From assembly GCA_030867875.1 (NCBI GenBank), contig JAOWCC010000237.1, positions 7,561,713 to 7,625,712 of the forward strand: a stretch of DNA of 64,000 nucleotides. The letters run 5' to 3'. A model generated the notes under the pieces. The model was not told the DNA's origin. It ran no database searches and saw only the letters and a list, made by a program, of their open reading frames with translations. The position numbers were made by a program, and so were the translations under genes. The stretch's first letter is position 1. Each line of letters starts with the position of its first letter. This document shows, in pieces, positions 45,437 through 53,094 of the stretch. Source of the DNA: Actinernus sp. WN-2022 (Eukaryota > Cnidaria > Anthozoa > Actiniaria > Actinernidae).

Positions 45437-45910
45437 TACTATATATAGTTATCAGTTCCTTAAGCCTCATGGCAATATTCAGGTCAGGTCTTAGGATTGT
45501 ATTTCATTGAGCACATTCGATTGCCGTCATTCCATCGATAATACTGTCGAGTTGGTGCTCTCAAATAGCATGCACATTGCATTTGGAAGCCTCTCAAATA
45601 GCGTGTATCCTCAATCAATACGATAGCACACGAATGCAAGAATTTGTCAATAATCAAGAAAGTACCCAAGTTGGTGCTCGCAAATAGCATGGACATCGTG
45701 TTTGGAGGCCTCTCGAATGCAGTCTAAATCGACGAAAATCACTTGAAATGCAATTATTCATTCGAATTGGACATCGTTGTTGTTCTAGTAATCTTCTTCT
45801 TCAATGCCATTTTCAATGCATTTACCAACTTCGCTATAATACTAACGATTTTATCAATGGTGTTTACGATCTTATTTACGTTCATGTTATGCAATTACGT
45901 TATACTATTT
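45437..45910. other. Polinton non-coding interval with a 122-bp spaced direct repeat
   Basis: Blocks GTTGGTGCTCTCAAATAGCA...TTTGGAAGCCTCTCAAATAG (about 45550-45603) and GTTGGTGCTCGCAAATAGCA...TTTGGAGGCCTCTCGAATGC (about 45672-45721) repeat with 122-bp spacing. The interval sits between replication gene and integrase remnant and has no convincing gene. It may be regulatory or the scar of lost genes. A hydrophobic 60-codon plus-strand frame (45743-45925) has no ATG start of its own. Confidence 0.6.
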
Positions 45911-46571
45911 TCATATCGCATCTAGATTCTTGAATGGCACCCAACTATTGAATTCGTCGCTGTACCCTTTCCACGATACTAGAGCTTGCTTCTTTTTGTA
46001 GTTCCTTCTGATGACTCTGTCGATTCTGAAGATTTCTTGAACCGCTTTCGATAGTTCAGGTTCGTAGAAAGAACCTTGTATTTCTTCACCATTCAAGTCC
46101 TTCAATTTGTAAGTAATAGGGTTCGTATACTGGATTTTATCAATCGTAAACACTTCTTCAGTCCAATTCGGAGTATAACCTTTGTCGAATACCTTGCGCT
46201 TGTACTTGCTTATTCGAACCTTATCGCTAACCTTAAATTTTGGTTTCGATTGTATACTATGCTTGTCCAATAGCCCCTTCACATTCTTATTATAGTACTC
46301 TTTACCCTTGTCAACCCATAGATATTTTGGTATTCTTCCTTCCTCGAAGATAATTTGGAAAGCGTTCATGACGGATTCGCCCTTCTTATCTTTCAATGGT
46401 AAGATCCATCCATATTTGCTAAAGACGTCTAGAACCATGAGAAGGTATCGATAGCCTTTATTCCACTTACTAAACTGTTGCATCTCAACGAGATCAGAAC
46501 ACCAGATTTCGTCGATGTGATTGGCTATAACGCGCCGCCGAGTGAATTTGCGTCTTATTGGTCTATGCAAT
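45911..46571 (-). pseudogene. Polinton integrase, internally deleted and lacking its start
   Basis: A rve-type integrase with C-terminal chromodomain. Visible: CSDLVEM (first catalytic Asp), YLLMVLDVFSKYGW, then WVDKGKEYYN (second Asp), LLDKHSIQ, and directly KPKFKVSDKVRI of the SH3-like domain. The segment with the catalytic Glu, normally about 35 residues after the second Asp, is absent, together with the rest of the core; I estimate 80-100 missing residues. The C-terminal chromodomain (VIRRNYKKKQALVSWKGYSD..NSWVPF) is complete. The first codon is TTG, the frame is open upstream into the end of the PLA2 gene with no ATG, and there is no promoter motif, so the N-terminal zinc-binding part is missing too. 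It cannot be a working integrase. Confidence 0.85.
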
Positions 46572-46584
46572 TCATTTGCTAGTT

Positions 46585-47442
46585 TTACTTGCCAATTTGC
46601 TTCTTCACTTGACGGCTTCTTACGTTTTTTGTCTTCTTAGCACCCATTCCAAGCTTTGCTTTAGTCGCGATAGCATTCCTTGCTAATGCATGACCCCATT
46701 GGCGATCCTTCCATGGAATTTCGTCTAATGATTTAACCATTTTTCGATCAGCCTTGTTCTTGCATTTGACATCGTCTTTGCAAATTGTATAATCGACATC
46801 ATGTTGCATAGATACAGCATCAGTCTTACCTGTTGGCTTGTCGTAAATCTCCAATATTTGACCTGTCTTATCATAAGTCAATTGATTTTCTAAGGGATTG
46901 CCTGGTCCAGTATAATGATGGCCTGGTAGCGTGAATCCCTTTTTTGGTGCAACCTTTAGTATTGCTTTATGAATGTCCAACTTACCTCCATTCTTTTTCA
47001 TATAGTCGGAATAGAATTCGGATGCTGGATCCGTGACGTCAGTATACATGCTCATTGGATGTTGTATCTGGCCACCACGAACCTTCTTAGATGTTAGATT
47101 CAATAATGTTCGACCTTCTTTTTGGATGAAATCAGCAGCTTTGCTTCTTATCTTTTTACCTATTGCCTGTGTAGCGCCCTTAGCAAGTGTCGAAAATAGC
47201 TTTCCACTACCTGGAACCATTGATAATGCTGCAGCTCCAGCAAGAAGTGGTATTCCAGCTGAAATGGCTAATGCTCCAGGCAACATGCTACCGCCTTGTG
47301 TAGATTTCACGAATTTCGACTTTTGACTTCCGCATTCTACGCAGACGCCTACCAAGCGAGTTCTTCCATTCTTAGTTTTTACGATATGCTCGTCTTTCGT
47401 CTCAGTTTGTTTCTTTTGTCTTAGACAATACATCATAGTCAT
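46585..47442 (-). CDS. Polinton PLA2-domain virion protein
   Basis: Start placed at the Met at 47442, since the longer frame (to 47499) runs through the promoter motif and the stop codon of the protease gene. From that Met: Cys pair CVEC, a hydrophobic Gly/Ala-rich segment (PGALAISAGIPLLAGAAAL), then a phospholipase A2 domain of the parvovirus VP1 type: calcium loop YTGPGN at about 177-182 and catalytic HDVDY at about 214-218, with Cys partners nearby. A basic C-terminus follows. Such domains help virions breach endosomal membranes in parvoviruses; the same role here is inference. The 3' end overlaps the open frame of the integrase remnant. Confidence 0.85.
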   Translation of the reverse strand: MTMMYCLRQKKQTETKDEHIVKTKNGRTRLVGVCVECGSQKSKFVKSTQGGSMLPGALAISAGIPLLAGAAALSMVPGSGKLFSTLAKGATQAIGKKIRSKAADFIQKEGRTLLNLTSKKVRGGQIQHPMSMYTDVTDPASEFYSDYMKKNGGKLDIHKAILKVAPKKGFTLPGHHYTGPGNPLENQLTYDKTGQILEIYDKPTGKTDAVSMQHDVDYTICKDDVKCKNKADRKMVKSLDEIPWKDRQWGHALARNAIATKAKLGMGAKKTKNVRSRQVKKQIGK

Positions 47443-47463
47443 TTCGTATACAATATCGTTACA
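47443..47463 (-). promoter_or_regulatory. Late-promoter-like motif of the PLA2 gene
   Basis: Minus strand TGTAACGATATTGTATACGAA directly before ATG. The TAA within it is also the stop codon of the upstream protease gene (47459-47461). Confidence 0.7.
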
Positions 47464-47878
47464 TAATATCGTAAGCGAAGTGCTGTATAACCAACTCATT
47501 GAACAAGGATGGTTTGAACTGAAAGTCTAATAAGATGTCGATAGGTTTTCTTCCTTTTGATCGTTCTAAAATGCAGAAGATACAGTAATATCCACACATA
47601 ATGCTATCCATATCTCGAATCTGTGAGCTATTGTATTCTATTTGTTTGTTGCTCGTTTCCATAAGCTCTACTACCTCTTCTGCTGGCAATAGGCCGAATG
47701 AATCGAAGTGTTCGACGTAGTTATTGTCATGATTGTTATATACAGCAATCCAGTGAGTACCATCGCCTTTAAAATAGTCTTGAATATTGATTACTACACA
47801 TCCGTCATTATTGATCCTATCTGGTAGCATATCTTTACTGTAAGCACCAATGTAGTTGGCGATCTTTAGTTTTTTCAT
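47459..47878 (-). CDS. Polinton adenain-type cysteine protease (capsid maturation)
   Basis: 139 residues of the adenovirus protease/Ulp1 fold. Catalytic residues in order: H42 (GTHWIAVY), D59 (HFDSFG), Q86 (NSSQIRDMDS) and C95 (IMCGYYCIFC). These match the His-Asp/Glu-Gln-Cys order of adenain. Cleavage of capsid precursors is the expected role. It starts 32 bp after the end of the 47911 gene and its stop lies inside the promoter of the PLA2 gene. Length is at the short end for the family. Its own upstream motif (ATCGATATCGATAGCATT) is only weakly like the others. Confidence 0.9.
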   Translation of the reverse strand: MKKLKIANYIGAYSKDMLPDRINNDGCVVINIQDYFKGDGTHWIAVYNNHDNNYVEHFDSFGLLPAEEVVELMETSNKQIEYNSSQIRDMDSIMCGYYCIFCILERSKGRKPIDILLDFQFKPSLFNELVIQHFAYDIM

Positions 47879-47910
47879 AATGCTATCGATATCGATGTTG
47901 CTCAGTGGTC

Positions 47911-48429
47911 TTAGCGCGTTCCGTAATATGGACGCTTTAGGATTGTCCCTGGAAGCACGAGGCCTTTGGCTGTTTTCTTTCTTGAGATCTTTTTTTTTGC
48001 TCCATAACCGATCGTATTGTCAGAATTCCAAGATCCAATATATGGAGGTGGCCTCAGAGCTGAAAGATTGAATCCTCTTCCACTCGACTTTGGATTAGTA
48101 CCTGGTAGAGCGATTCCCTTGCCACCAAAAATACCACCTAAGAGATTGGGAAGCAGGCTTGCTGCCAAGCCGCCTAATAGCGCTCCAATGAATCCGCCTT
48201 GTTTACTTAACTGTGTCTTACTGAGTTTAATATCTACTCCAACGTTTTTCGACTTGGCCTTTTTGATTTTATTGATTTGCTGATTAGTCAATTTGATTTT
48301 ATCATTACCATGATAGTCGCTAGACGATAGTCTAATGGTAGTTGATGTCTTGTTTTGAACAGCTGAAGCTATCTTACGTTTCTGTGCCTCAGATAGCTTT
48401 AATGATGTTTCTACATAATTCGTTGGCAT
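47911..48429 (-). CDS. Polinton basic virion protein, paralog of 48468
   Basis: 172 residues from the Met at 48429; the longer frame to 48453 translates the promoter motif. Two short related blocks (LKLSEAQKRKIASAVQNK, and IRLSSSDYHGNDKIKLT) are followed by IKLSKTQLSKQGGF, a Gly-rich hydrophobic segment (GALLGGLAASLLPNLLGG), and a basic C-terminus ending in LVLPGTILKRPYYGTR. The layout, hydrophobic centre and basic tail suggest a minor virion or core protein comparable to adenoviral pVI/pX or Polinton PX-type proteins. Exact function is unknown. Confidence 0.75.
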   Translation of the reverse strand: MPTNYVETSLKLSEAQKRKIASAVQNKTSTTIRLSSSDYHGNDKIKLTNQQINKIKKAKSKNVGVDIKLSKTQLSKQGGFIGALLGGLAASLLPNLLGGIFGGKGIALPGTNPKSSGRGFNLSALRPPPYIGSWNSDNTIGYGAKKKISRKKTAKGLVLPGTILKRPYYGTR

Positions 48430-48450
48430 TCTATATATGATATCGTTAGA
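48430..48450 (-). promoter_or_regulatory. Late-promoter-like motif of the 47911 gene
   Basis: Minus strand TCTAACGATATCATATATAG A directly before ATG at 48429. Translated in the longer frame as SNDIIYR. Confidence 0.7.
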
Positions 48451-48467
48451 CAATAATTTGAATACGA

Positions 48468-48935
48468 TTAGAGAATTGCTCCGAGTAATGGTATGCCCTT
48501 AAAAGGTGAATTCGGTCCAAGTATGAGTCCTTTGCCCTTCTTTTTTGGTCTACCTCTCTTTTTCTTAATGCCTTTTCCTTGTACAGCCTTAGAGACAGAA
48601 CCAGATATTGCTCCAGTTGCAGCAGCCATTCCAAGAGCTGGTAGGATTTTCTTCAAGAACATAGGAGCAATCATTTTCAATAAATTACCCAATCCACCTA
48701 AAAATCCGCCTTGTTTTGAGACTTGCGTCTTACTAAGTTTTAGTTGGACTCCAGACATTCCTCTTTTAGCTTCAACCACCTTCTTACGTTGCGCTTTAGT
48801 CAGTCCTAGAAAGTCGCTTCCTGTTAGTTGATTGTTGTTCAATCTCAAGCTAACTGTTTTCTTATTGATGTAAGCATTCTTAATTGATTCTTTTTGAGAT
48901 TCGCTTAGACTCAATCCTGTTCTAATATAGCTCAT
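48468..48935 (-). CDS. Polinton basic virion protein, paralog of 47911
   Basis: 155 residues with the same order as its neighbour: LSLSESQKESIKNAYINK, VSLRLNNNQLTGSDFLGLT, VQLKLSKTQVSKQGGFLGG, a hydrophobic Ala/Gly-rich segment (MFLKKILPALGMAAATGAIS), then KKKRGRPKKKGKG, an AT-hook-like basic stretch, and a C-terminus with GPNSPFKGIPLLG. The shared start (MSYIRTGLSLSES versus MPTNYVETSLKLSEA) confirms the shorter start of the neighbour. Likely a DNA-binding or capsid-cementing virion component; by family comparison only. Confidence 0.8.
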   Translation of the reverse strand: MSYIRTGLSLSESQKESIKNAYINKKTVSLRLNNNQLTGSDFLGLTKAQRKKVVEAKRGMSGVQLKLSKTQVSKQGGFLGGLGNLLKMIAPMFLKKILPALGMAAATGAISGSVSKAVQGKGIKKKRGRPKKKGKGLILGPNSPFKGIPLLGAIL

Positions 48936-48958
48936 TTCGTATATGTAGTATAATTAGA
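48936..48958 (-). promoter_or_regulatory. Late-promoter-like motif of the 48468 gene
   Basis: Minus strand TCTAATTATACTACATATAC followed by GAA and ATG. Confidence 0.65.
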
Positions 48959-48964
48959 TAAAAT

Positions 48965-50383
48965 TTACACGATTACATTCATTCTACCAGACAAGCCTTG
49001 TAGTTGTAAGTGCCTATCGGATAGGATTACGGCATAAACATAATAAGGTATATCAGCATTGTTAGCTATGTTTCTGAAGTTCCCACCTAGGGTAAATCGG
49101 ACTTCAATATCAGCCATGCTTGTTTTCAGCTGCTCTGAATGCTTACTAACGTCAAAATGATGTATTGGATACAATGATGCCCAATCCTCAACACTAAGCT
49201 GACTACCAGTATCGGTATCTTGATATTTGTTAACGGCATCCATGAACATCATGTACGATCTATTATAGTTCCTATTAGCTGGAGTGAAGTTACATTCTAC
49301 TTCTCTTTCTGGATGTTGTACACTATTGATTCGAATACTGATTCTTGTTAGGTTCCCATTATCGAAGATCATATTATTGACATTCTGTGCATTAGCTGTT
49401 GGATGACGATCACTAGACTGTAATGCAATGAAGACATGTCTTGGAAGTTCGCTACCTGGCTGTGTTGTAATTCTCCATGTTGGGTTCGTTTCAACGGCTT
49501 GGAACATCGTTCTGTATACACGTACCTGCTCGAAGTATAGGTCCTTTATGTAACCACTTACTAGTTTGGCATCAATGTATGATTGAATTTCTAGTGAAGG
49601 AACGACTTTAGGCATCCATAGTGATAGGTGAGTAATCTTAAATTTACCAACGCCTGCAGCATTATCTTTCATGATATACTGGTTTGCTGTTGCTCTGTTT
49701 AGGATAAGGGTATGTTTGACACTCCGAAACACAGTATCTACATCCTTACAGAATCCGAAAACTTGCGATAGTGGTAGAAGCAGGGATACTTGTTTAGCTC
49801 CTGTCGTGATAGCCTGTCGAGCAGTGAAACCTAGATTAGCTGTTTGGTCTTGTGTGTATGCAACAACTAAGGCTTGCGTTCCTGTTCGAACGGCAGCTGC
49901 ATTAGCAGCATCATCGACTGCAGCAATTGCAGTTGTGTGCTTTAAAGTTGGTGTACCCGTTGATGTATCTCTAAACCAAAGCATATTACTAGCAGTACTA
50001 CGGCTATAGTCATCAGAAAACATGACTGTGTTTAGAATTGTGCTTGCTTCTGGTAGGTAGTCATTCACACTTTCTACTATTTGGTTGTTAATCTGATATT
50101 GAGCACTTGAAAATAGACTCCACGCATTATTCACAAGCGATACAATATCTGTTGCATTATAATCAGCATTAGCAGCTGTTTGCAGCTTACCACGCACCTC
50201 CAACATAGCCTTATGTGGGAGCAGGTATACGTCTTCATCTCGAGTCTCGATGATCCTTTGGCCATCTTTATCCATGTTATTAGAGTCTCTTGGAAGGTAT
50301 TCGATATATTCGAATTTCGTAGTTGAGTTATCGATAATGTTCGATTCATCGAATTGAAAATATTGGCTAATTACTTCAGTCAT
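48965..50383 (-). CDS. Polinton major capsid protein (double jelly-roll)
   Basis: 472 residues, the usual length for Polinton/adintovirus major capsid proteins. The N-terminal pattern (FEYIEYLPRDSN, DVYLLPHKAMLEVRGKL, DIVSLVNNAWSLFSSAQYQINNQIVE) matches the first jelly-roll of this family; the C-terminal half (FIALQSSD, MIFDNGNLTRISIRINS, MADIEVRFTLGGNF) fits the second, ending in DRHLQLQGLSGRMNVIV. Trimers of this protein would form the capsid shell. No breaks are visible. It sits between the minor capsid gene block and the basic virion proteins. Confidence 0.85.
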   Translation of the reverse strand: MTEVISQYFQFDESNIIDNSTTKFEYIEYLPRDSNNMDKDGQRIIETRDEDVYLLPHKAMLEVRGKLQTAANADYNATDIVSLVNNAWSLFSSAQYQINNQIVESVNDYLPEASTILNTVMFSDDYSRSTASNMLWFRDTSTGTPTLKHTTAIAAVDDAANAAAVRTGTQALVVAYTQDQTANLGFTARQAITTGAKQVSLLLPLSQVFGFCKDVDTVFRSVKHTLILNRATANQYIMKDNAAGVGKFKITHLSLWMPKVVPSLEIQSYIDAKLVSGYIKDLYFEQVRVYRTMFQAVETNPTWRITTQPGSELPRHVFIALQSSDRHPTANAQNVNNMIFDNGNLTRISIRINSVQHPEREVECNFTPANRNYNRSYMMFMDAVNKYQDTDTGSQLSVEDWASLYPIHHFDVSKHSEQLKTSMADIEVRFTLGGNFRNIANNADIPYYVYAVILSDRHLQLQGLSGRMNVIV

Positions 50384-50400
50384 ATATTATATGATTATAC
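50384..50400 (-). promoter_or_regulatory. AT-rich promoter-like motif of the major capsid gene
   Basis: Minus strand GTATAATCATATAATAT directly before ATG; very similar to the one before the collagen-like gene (TGTAATCATATAATATAAG). Confidence 0.6.
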
Positions 50401-50408
50401 AAAAGTCA

Positions 50409-50750
50409 CTACAATCGTTTCATGCCACTTCCAGCAATAAGATTCGATAAGATAGCTCTCGACCGGTCATTCAAGACTTTCCGAACCTCTGGATTCGATG
50501 AAACGTCTCTAACGCCCTGCTTTACCTTTTGAAGGATCGCTTTAGTGCCAACATCAATGGCTTTCTGTTTAACGTATGGAAGAGCCTTAGTAATGACAGG
50601 TTTTAGCAATCTATTTTTTAAGGCAGTAATGGGTCTCGTTATTATCTTGCTAGCTGTCGAAAGCGTACTCTTTGCTTTGTCGAATACGTTCCCAATGAGG
50701 TTTCCACCAATGACTTTTCTTTTGGTATATCGTTCTCTTGTTAATAGCAT
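50409..50750 (-). CDS. Polinton small basic protein
   Basis: 113 residues from the Met at 50750 (the longer frame begins two codons earlier, inside the promoter). Rich in Lys/Arg with amphipathic helices (VFDKAKSTLSTASKIITRPI, VKQKAIDVGTKAILQKVKQG) and ending GSGMKRL. No catalytic motif. By size, charge and place next to the major capsid gene it may be a core or membrane-interacting virion protein of the pX/pVI kind. Confidence 0.65.
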   Translation of the reverse strand: MLLTRERYTKRKVIGGNLIGNVFDKAKSTLSTASKIITRPITALKNRLLKPVITKALPYVKQKAIDVGTKAILQKVKQGVRDVSSNPEVRKVLNDRSRAILSNLIAGSGMKRL

Positions 50751-50766
50751 ATACATATTGGTTACA
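50751..50766 (-). promoter_or_regulatory. Late-promoter-like motif of the small basic protein gene
   Basis: Minus strand TGTAACCAATATGTAT directly before ATG at 50750. The TAA is also the stop codon of the upstream minor capsid gene (50762-50764). Confidence 0.65.
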
Positions 50767-51502
50767 CAATCTCACTAAGATGGATGTAATACGTCACTCG
50801 TTCATTATTCATTTCTATCGAATTACCACTTTGATCTCTAAGCGAGAATGATATACTGTTGATCGATCTTTTCGATATGTTCATATCAAATCGTTGGTTA
50901 GGATGGATGTTGATCAAGTAACCTGGCGGAACTGATGGAACGAATGAGTAGATGACCGAACTTGTACTGCCATTTATGTAAGAATCAGTCACTAGATCGC
51001 AGTGTACTTGAATCGTATCAACCTCCGTGATTTGCACGATCTTATCGCTATCGTGAAAGCCGTTGCCTTGAACTATCTTAGATTCGAAACCAAGTATCGT
51101 TCTAAAACTTTCATCAATAGTGAAATCTACTTTATAACCATTTCGTATCTCAATCATAGACTTCAGCGTATTGTAATTAGGTTTAATATCGACATAATAC
51201 TTACTGTTAGCAGCATCCCAATCGCTATTTTGCTTCATATGGTGCTTCATAGTGTCATTTATGTCGATTACGTTGTATGCTCCTGGCGATAATGTTATCG
51301 TCTTCCAAGCTGTACCATTGTAGTATTTGAACTTGTTATTTGCACTCGTTATGTTGTACCAAGAGTACCACATAGATGCATTGATTAACGAGATTTGATA
51401 GTTTTTCGTAATATCTAGCTCCAATGGAGGATTGAAGTATGTCGTGAAGTTTTCAGATGAACCAGATCCTTTCTTACTATCAAAGAATAACGTAGTTTGC
51501 AT
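50762..51502 (-). CDS. Polinton minor capsid (penton-like) protein
   Basis: 246 residues. The opening (FTTYFNPPLELDITKNYQIS, ASMWYSWYNITSANNKF) is the signature of Polinton/adintovirus minor capsid proteins, in which a single jelly-roll makes the penton. The middle (GAYNVIDINDTMKHHM) and the end (FDMNISKRSINSISFSLRDQ, then YYIHLSEIV) fit the same family. The position directly upstream of the major capsid block is typical. Intact frame. Confidence 0.8.
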   Translation of the reverse strand: MQTTLFFDSKKGSGSSENFTTYFNPPLELDITKNYQISLINASMWYSWYNITSANNKFKYYNGTAWKTITLSPGAYNVIDINDTMKHHMKQNSDWDAANSKYYVDIKPNYNTLKSMIEIRNGYKVDFTIDESFRTILGFESKIVQGNGFHDSDKIVQITEVDTIQVHCDLVTDSYINGSTSSVIYSFVPSVPPGYLINIHPNQRFDMNISKRSINSISFSLRDQSGNSIEMNNERVTYYIHLSEIV

Positions 51503-51519
51503 TATACAGTTTGGTTAGA
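51503..51519 (-). promoter_or_regulatory. Late-promoter-like motif of the minor capsid gene
   Basis: Minus strand TCTAACCAAACTGTATA directly before ATG. The 517-aa gene upstream ends at the adjacent base (51520). Confidence 0.65.
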
Positions 51520-53073
51520 TTATTCTGATGAACATATCACATCCCCATTACTAGCGAAACTCCTCGCGATCCCTGAGACTTCTTCTAAAATCATACTTGA
51601 GGTAACGTAACTATTCCACTTAGCGTTTCCATTGTTGTATATTCTATTGATTGTAACGGTTCCTGTGTCTTTCACTTTTATCTGTAATTTATATGTATGT
51701 GGGGTTTTATTAAATGGGACGTGGAACCCAGTATGGGACACGCAGGCAAGAGTTTCTGGATTGATGGCTAATTGCGAGCCAAAGCTAGCTCTGTTACGGG
51801 TTTGAAGGATATTATTTGGTAATGAATTCGTACTGACATAAGCCAGTAATCCTTGACCTGTAGTTACGACCCATCGAAACCACACATTAGCTCCTCCTGT
51901 GTCGCATCCAAGGTAAATCGTACACGATAATCGAATTAAATTTGTTGTTTCCTTGGGAGATATTGCGATTGAGAAACGTGGTATGTCTCCCCACTCCATG
52001 TCTGCGTGACTCCATAAGTGTGAAATCTCCTTTGCTATGTAAGTGACTGTCTTGATAGGAACTATTTCTTGCACTCTTTGTTCAATAATGTACTCATTAT
52101 CATCGAAGGCAGTAGGATTCACAAAAGTGTTTGCATCTAATGCCCCAGCAATGATTGCGACATAGATAGTTATTAGCTGATTGGTTGACTGATTATGACT
52201 CAATGTAAATGATAGTTTGCCTATATCATTGGCAGATGTCGTTATGCTTAGCTCTTGGAAAGCAGTGTTTGTAGATCCTATCCTTCCACTTTTTATCGTG
52301 TTTGAGATGAAACTTAGATTCTCTTCAATCGATAAAGAGCTTAGTATTATGGATCCAATGTTGTTTGCATAAGCTTCAACCCGAACTGTATAGGTGCCGT
52401 TGCCTTTTAACCCTAAAGTCGTATTATCATTTTTTGGTATATTCATAGTCAACGTTTCTGTTGAGTTTGGTTTAAAGGTCTCTAGGATCCTAAAACCTTG
52501 ATGTTCTGGAGTGATATTATTCATAGAGTATGCATCTTTAATGATCACAAATGAGCTTACACTACTTGATGATGCCCAATTACCAGGATCCATAAGGAAA
52601 TTACCACAATTGAATGTTAAACTACTATGCATAACACCAGGCCCAGGCCCTCGAGTGCCAGTGTCACCTTTATCGCCATTATCGCCTTTATCGCCTTTTA
52701 GTCCTTGAATGCCTTGAATACCAGTATCGCCTTTGTTACCTTTCGATCCTATCGCGCCTTGATTTCCTGTTAAACCACGTTGACCTAATGCTCCCTGTGG
52801 TCCTATACTTCCTTGTGGTCCCGTTATTCCAATATCGCCTTTATCGCCTTTTAGTCCTTGAATGCCTTGAATACCAGTATCGCCTTTGTTACCTTTCGAT
52901 CCTATCGCGCCTTGATTTCCTGTTAAACCACGTTGACCTAATGCTCCCTGTGGTCCTATACTTCCTTGTTGTCCCGTTATTCCAATATCACCTTTATCGC
53001 CTTTTGGTCCGCGCTTACCTTCCTTTTGCTCTATCATACCATTGTTAAGCGTTCCGAATATTGAGTAACTCAT
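51520..53073 (-). CDS. Polinton collagen-like fibre or surface protein
   Basis: 517 residues. N-terminal tag MSYSIFGTLNNGM is shared with the neighbour at 53095. From about residue 22 to 146 the protein is an uninterrupted Gly-X-Y repeat (KGDKGDIGITG, GPQGALGQRGLTG), i.e. a collagen-like triple-helix stalk, containing two copies of a 51-residue unit. A beta-rich middle domain (147 to about 335) and a C-terminal domain paralogous to the neighbour follow (AKEISHLW, RLSCTIYL, DTGGANVWFRWVV, DTGTVTINRIYNNGNAKWNSYV). The arrangement of tag, stalk and globular head suggests a trimeric fibre or spike on the capsid. Receptor or host binding is inference only. Confidence 0.75.
   Translation of the reverse strand: MSYSIFGTLNNGMIEQKEGKRGPKGDKGDIGITGQQGSIGPQGALGQRGLTGNQGAIGSKGNKGDTGIQGIQGLKGDKGDIGITGPQGSIGPQGALGQRGLTGNQGAIGSKGNKGDTGIQGIQGLKGDKGDNGDKGDTGTRGPGPGVMHSSLTFNCGNFLMDPGNWASSSSVSSFVIIKDAYSMNNITPEHQGFRILETFKPNSTETLTMNIPKNDNTTLGLKGNGTYTVRVEAYANNIGSIILSSLSIEENLSFISNTIKSGRIGSTNTAFQELSITTSANDIGKLSFTLSHNQSTNQLITIYVAIIAGALDANTFVNPTAFDDNEYIIEQRVQEIVPIKTVTYIAKEISHLWSHADMEWGDIPRFSIAISPKETTNLIRLSCTIYLGCDTGGANVWFRWVVTTGQGLLAYVSTNSLPNNILQTRNRASFGSQLAINPETLACVSHTGFHVPFNKTPHTYKLQIKVKDTGTVTINRIYNNGNAKWNSYVTSSMILEEVSGIARSFASNGDVICSSE
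52680..53000 (-). repeat. Duplicated 153-bp collagen-coding unit
   Basis: Two adjacent copies of a 153-bp unit differing at few positions (for example ITGQQG versus ITGPQG). On the plus strand each starts with a CCTTTATCGCCTTTTAGTCC-like block. The near identity indicates recent duplication by slippage or unequal recombination. Confidence 0.8.
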
Positions 53074-53094
53074 CTCTTATATTATATGATTACA
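53074..53094 (-). promoter_or_regulatory. AT-rich promoter-like motif of the collagen-like gene
   Basis: Minus strand TGTAATCATATAATATAAGA followed by G and ATG; fills exactly the 21-bp gap after the neighbouring gene. Confidence 0.6.

Noticed and set aside
46571..46620. TTG as a genuine alternative integrase start
   Set aside because: The frame stays open upstream without an ATG, there is no promoter motif, and non-ATG starts are rare in such elements; truncation explains it better.
52511..53048. Proline-rich and Leu-rich plus-strand frames
   Set aside because: Antisense shadows of the collagen-coding repeat.
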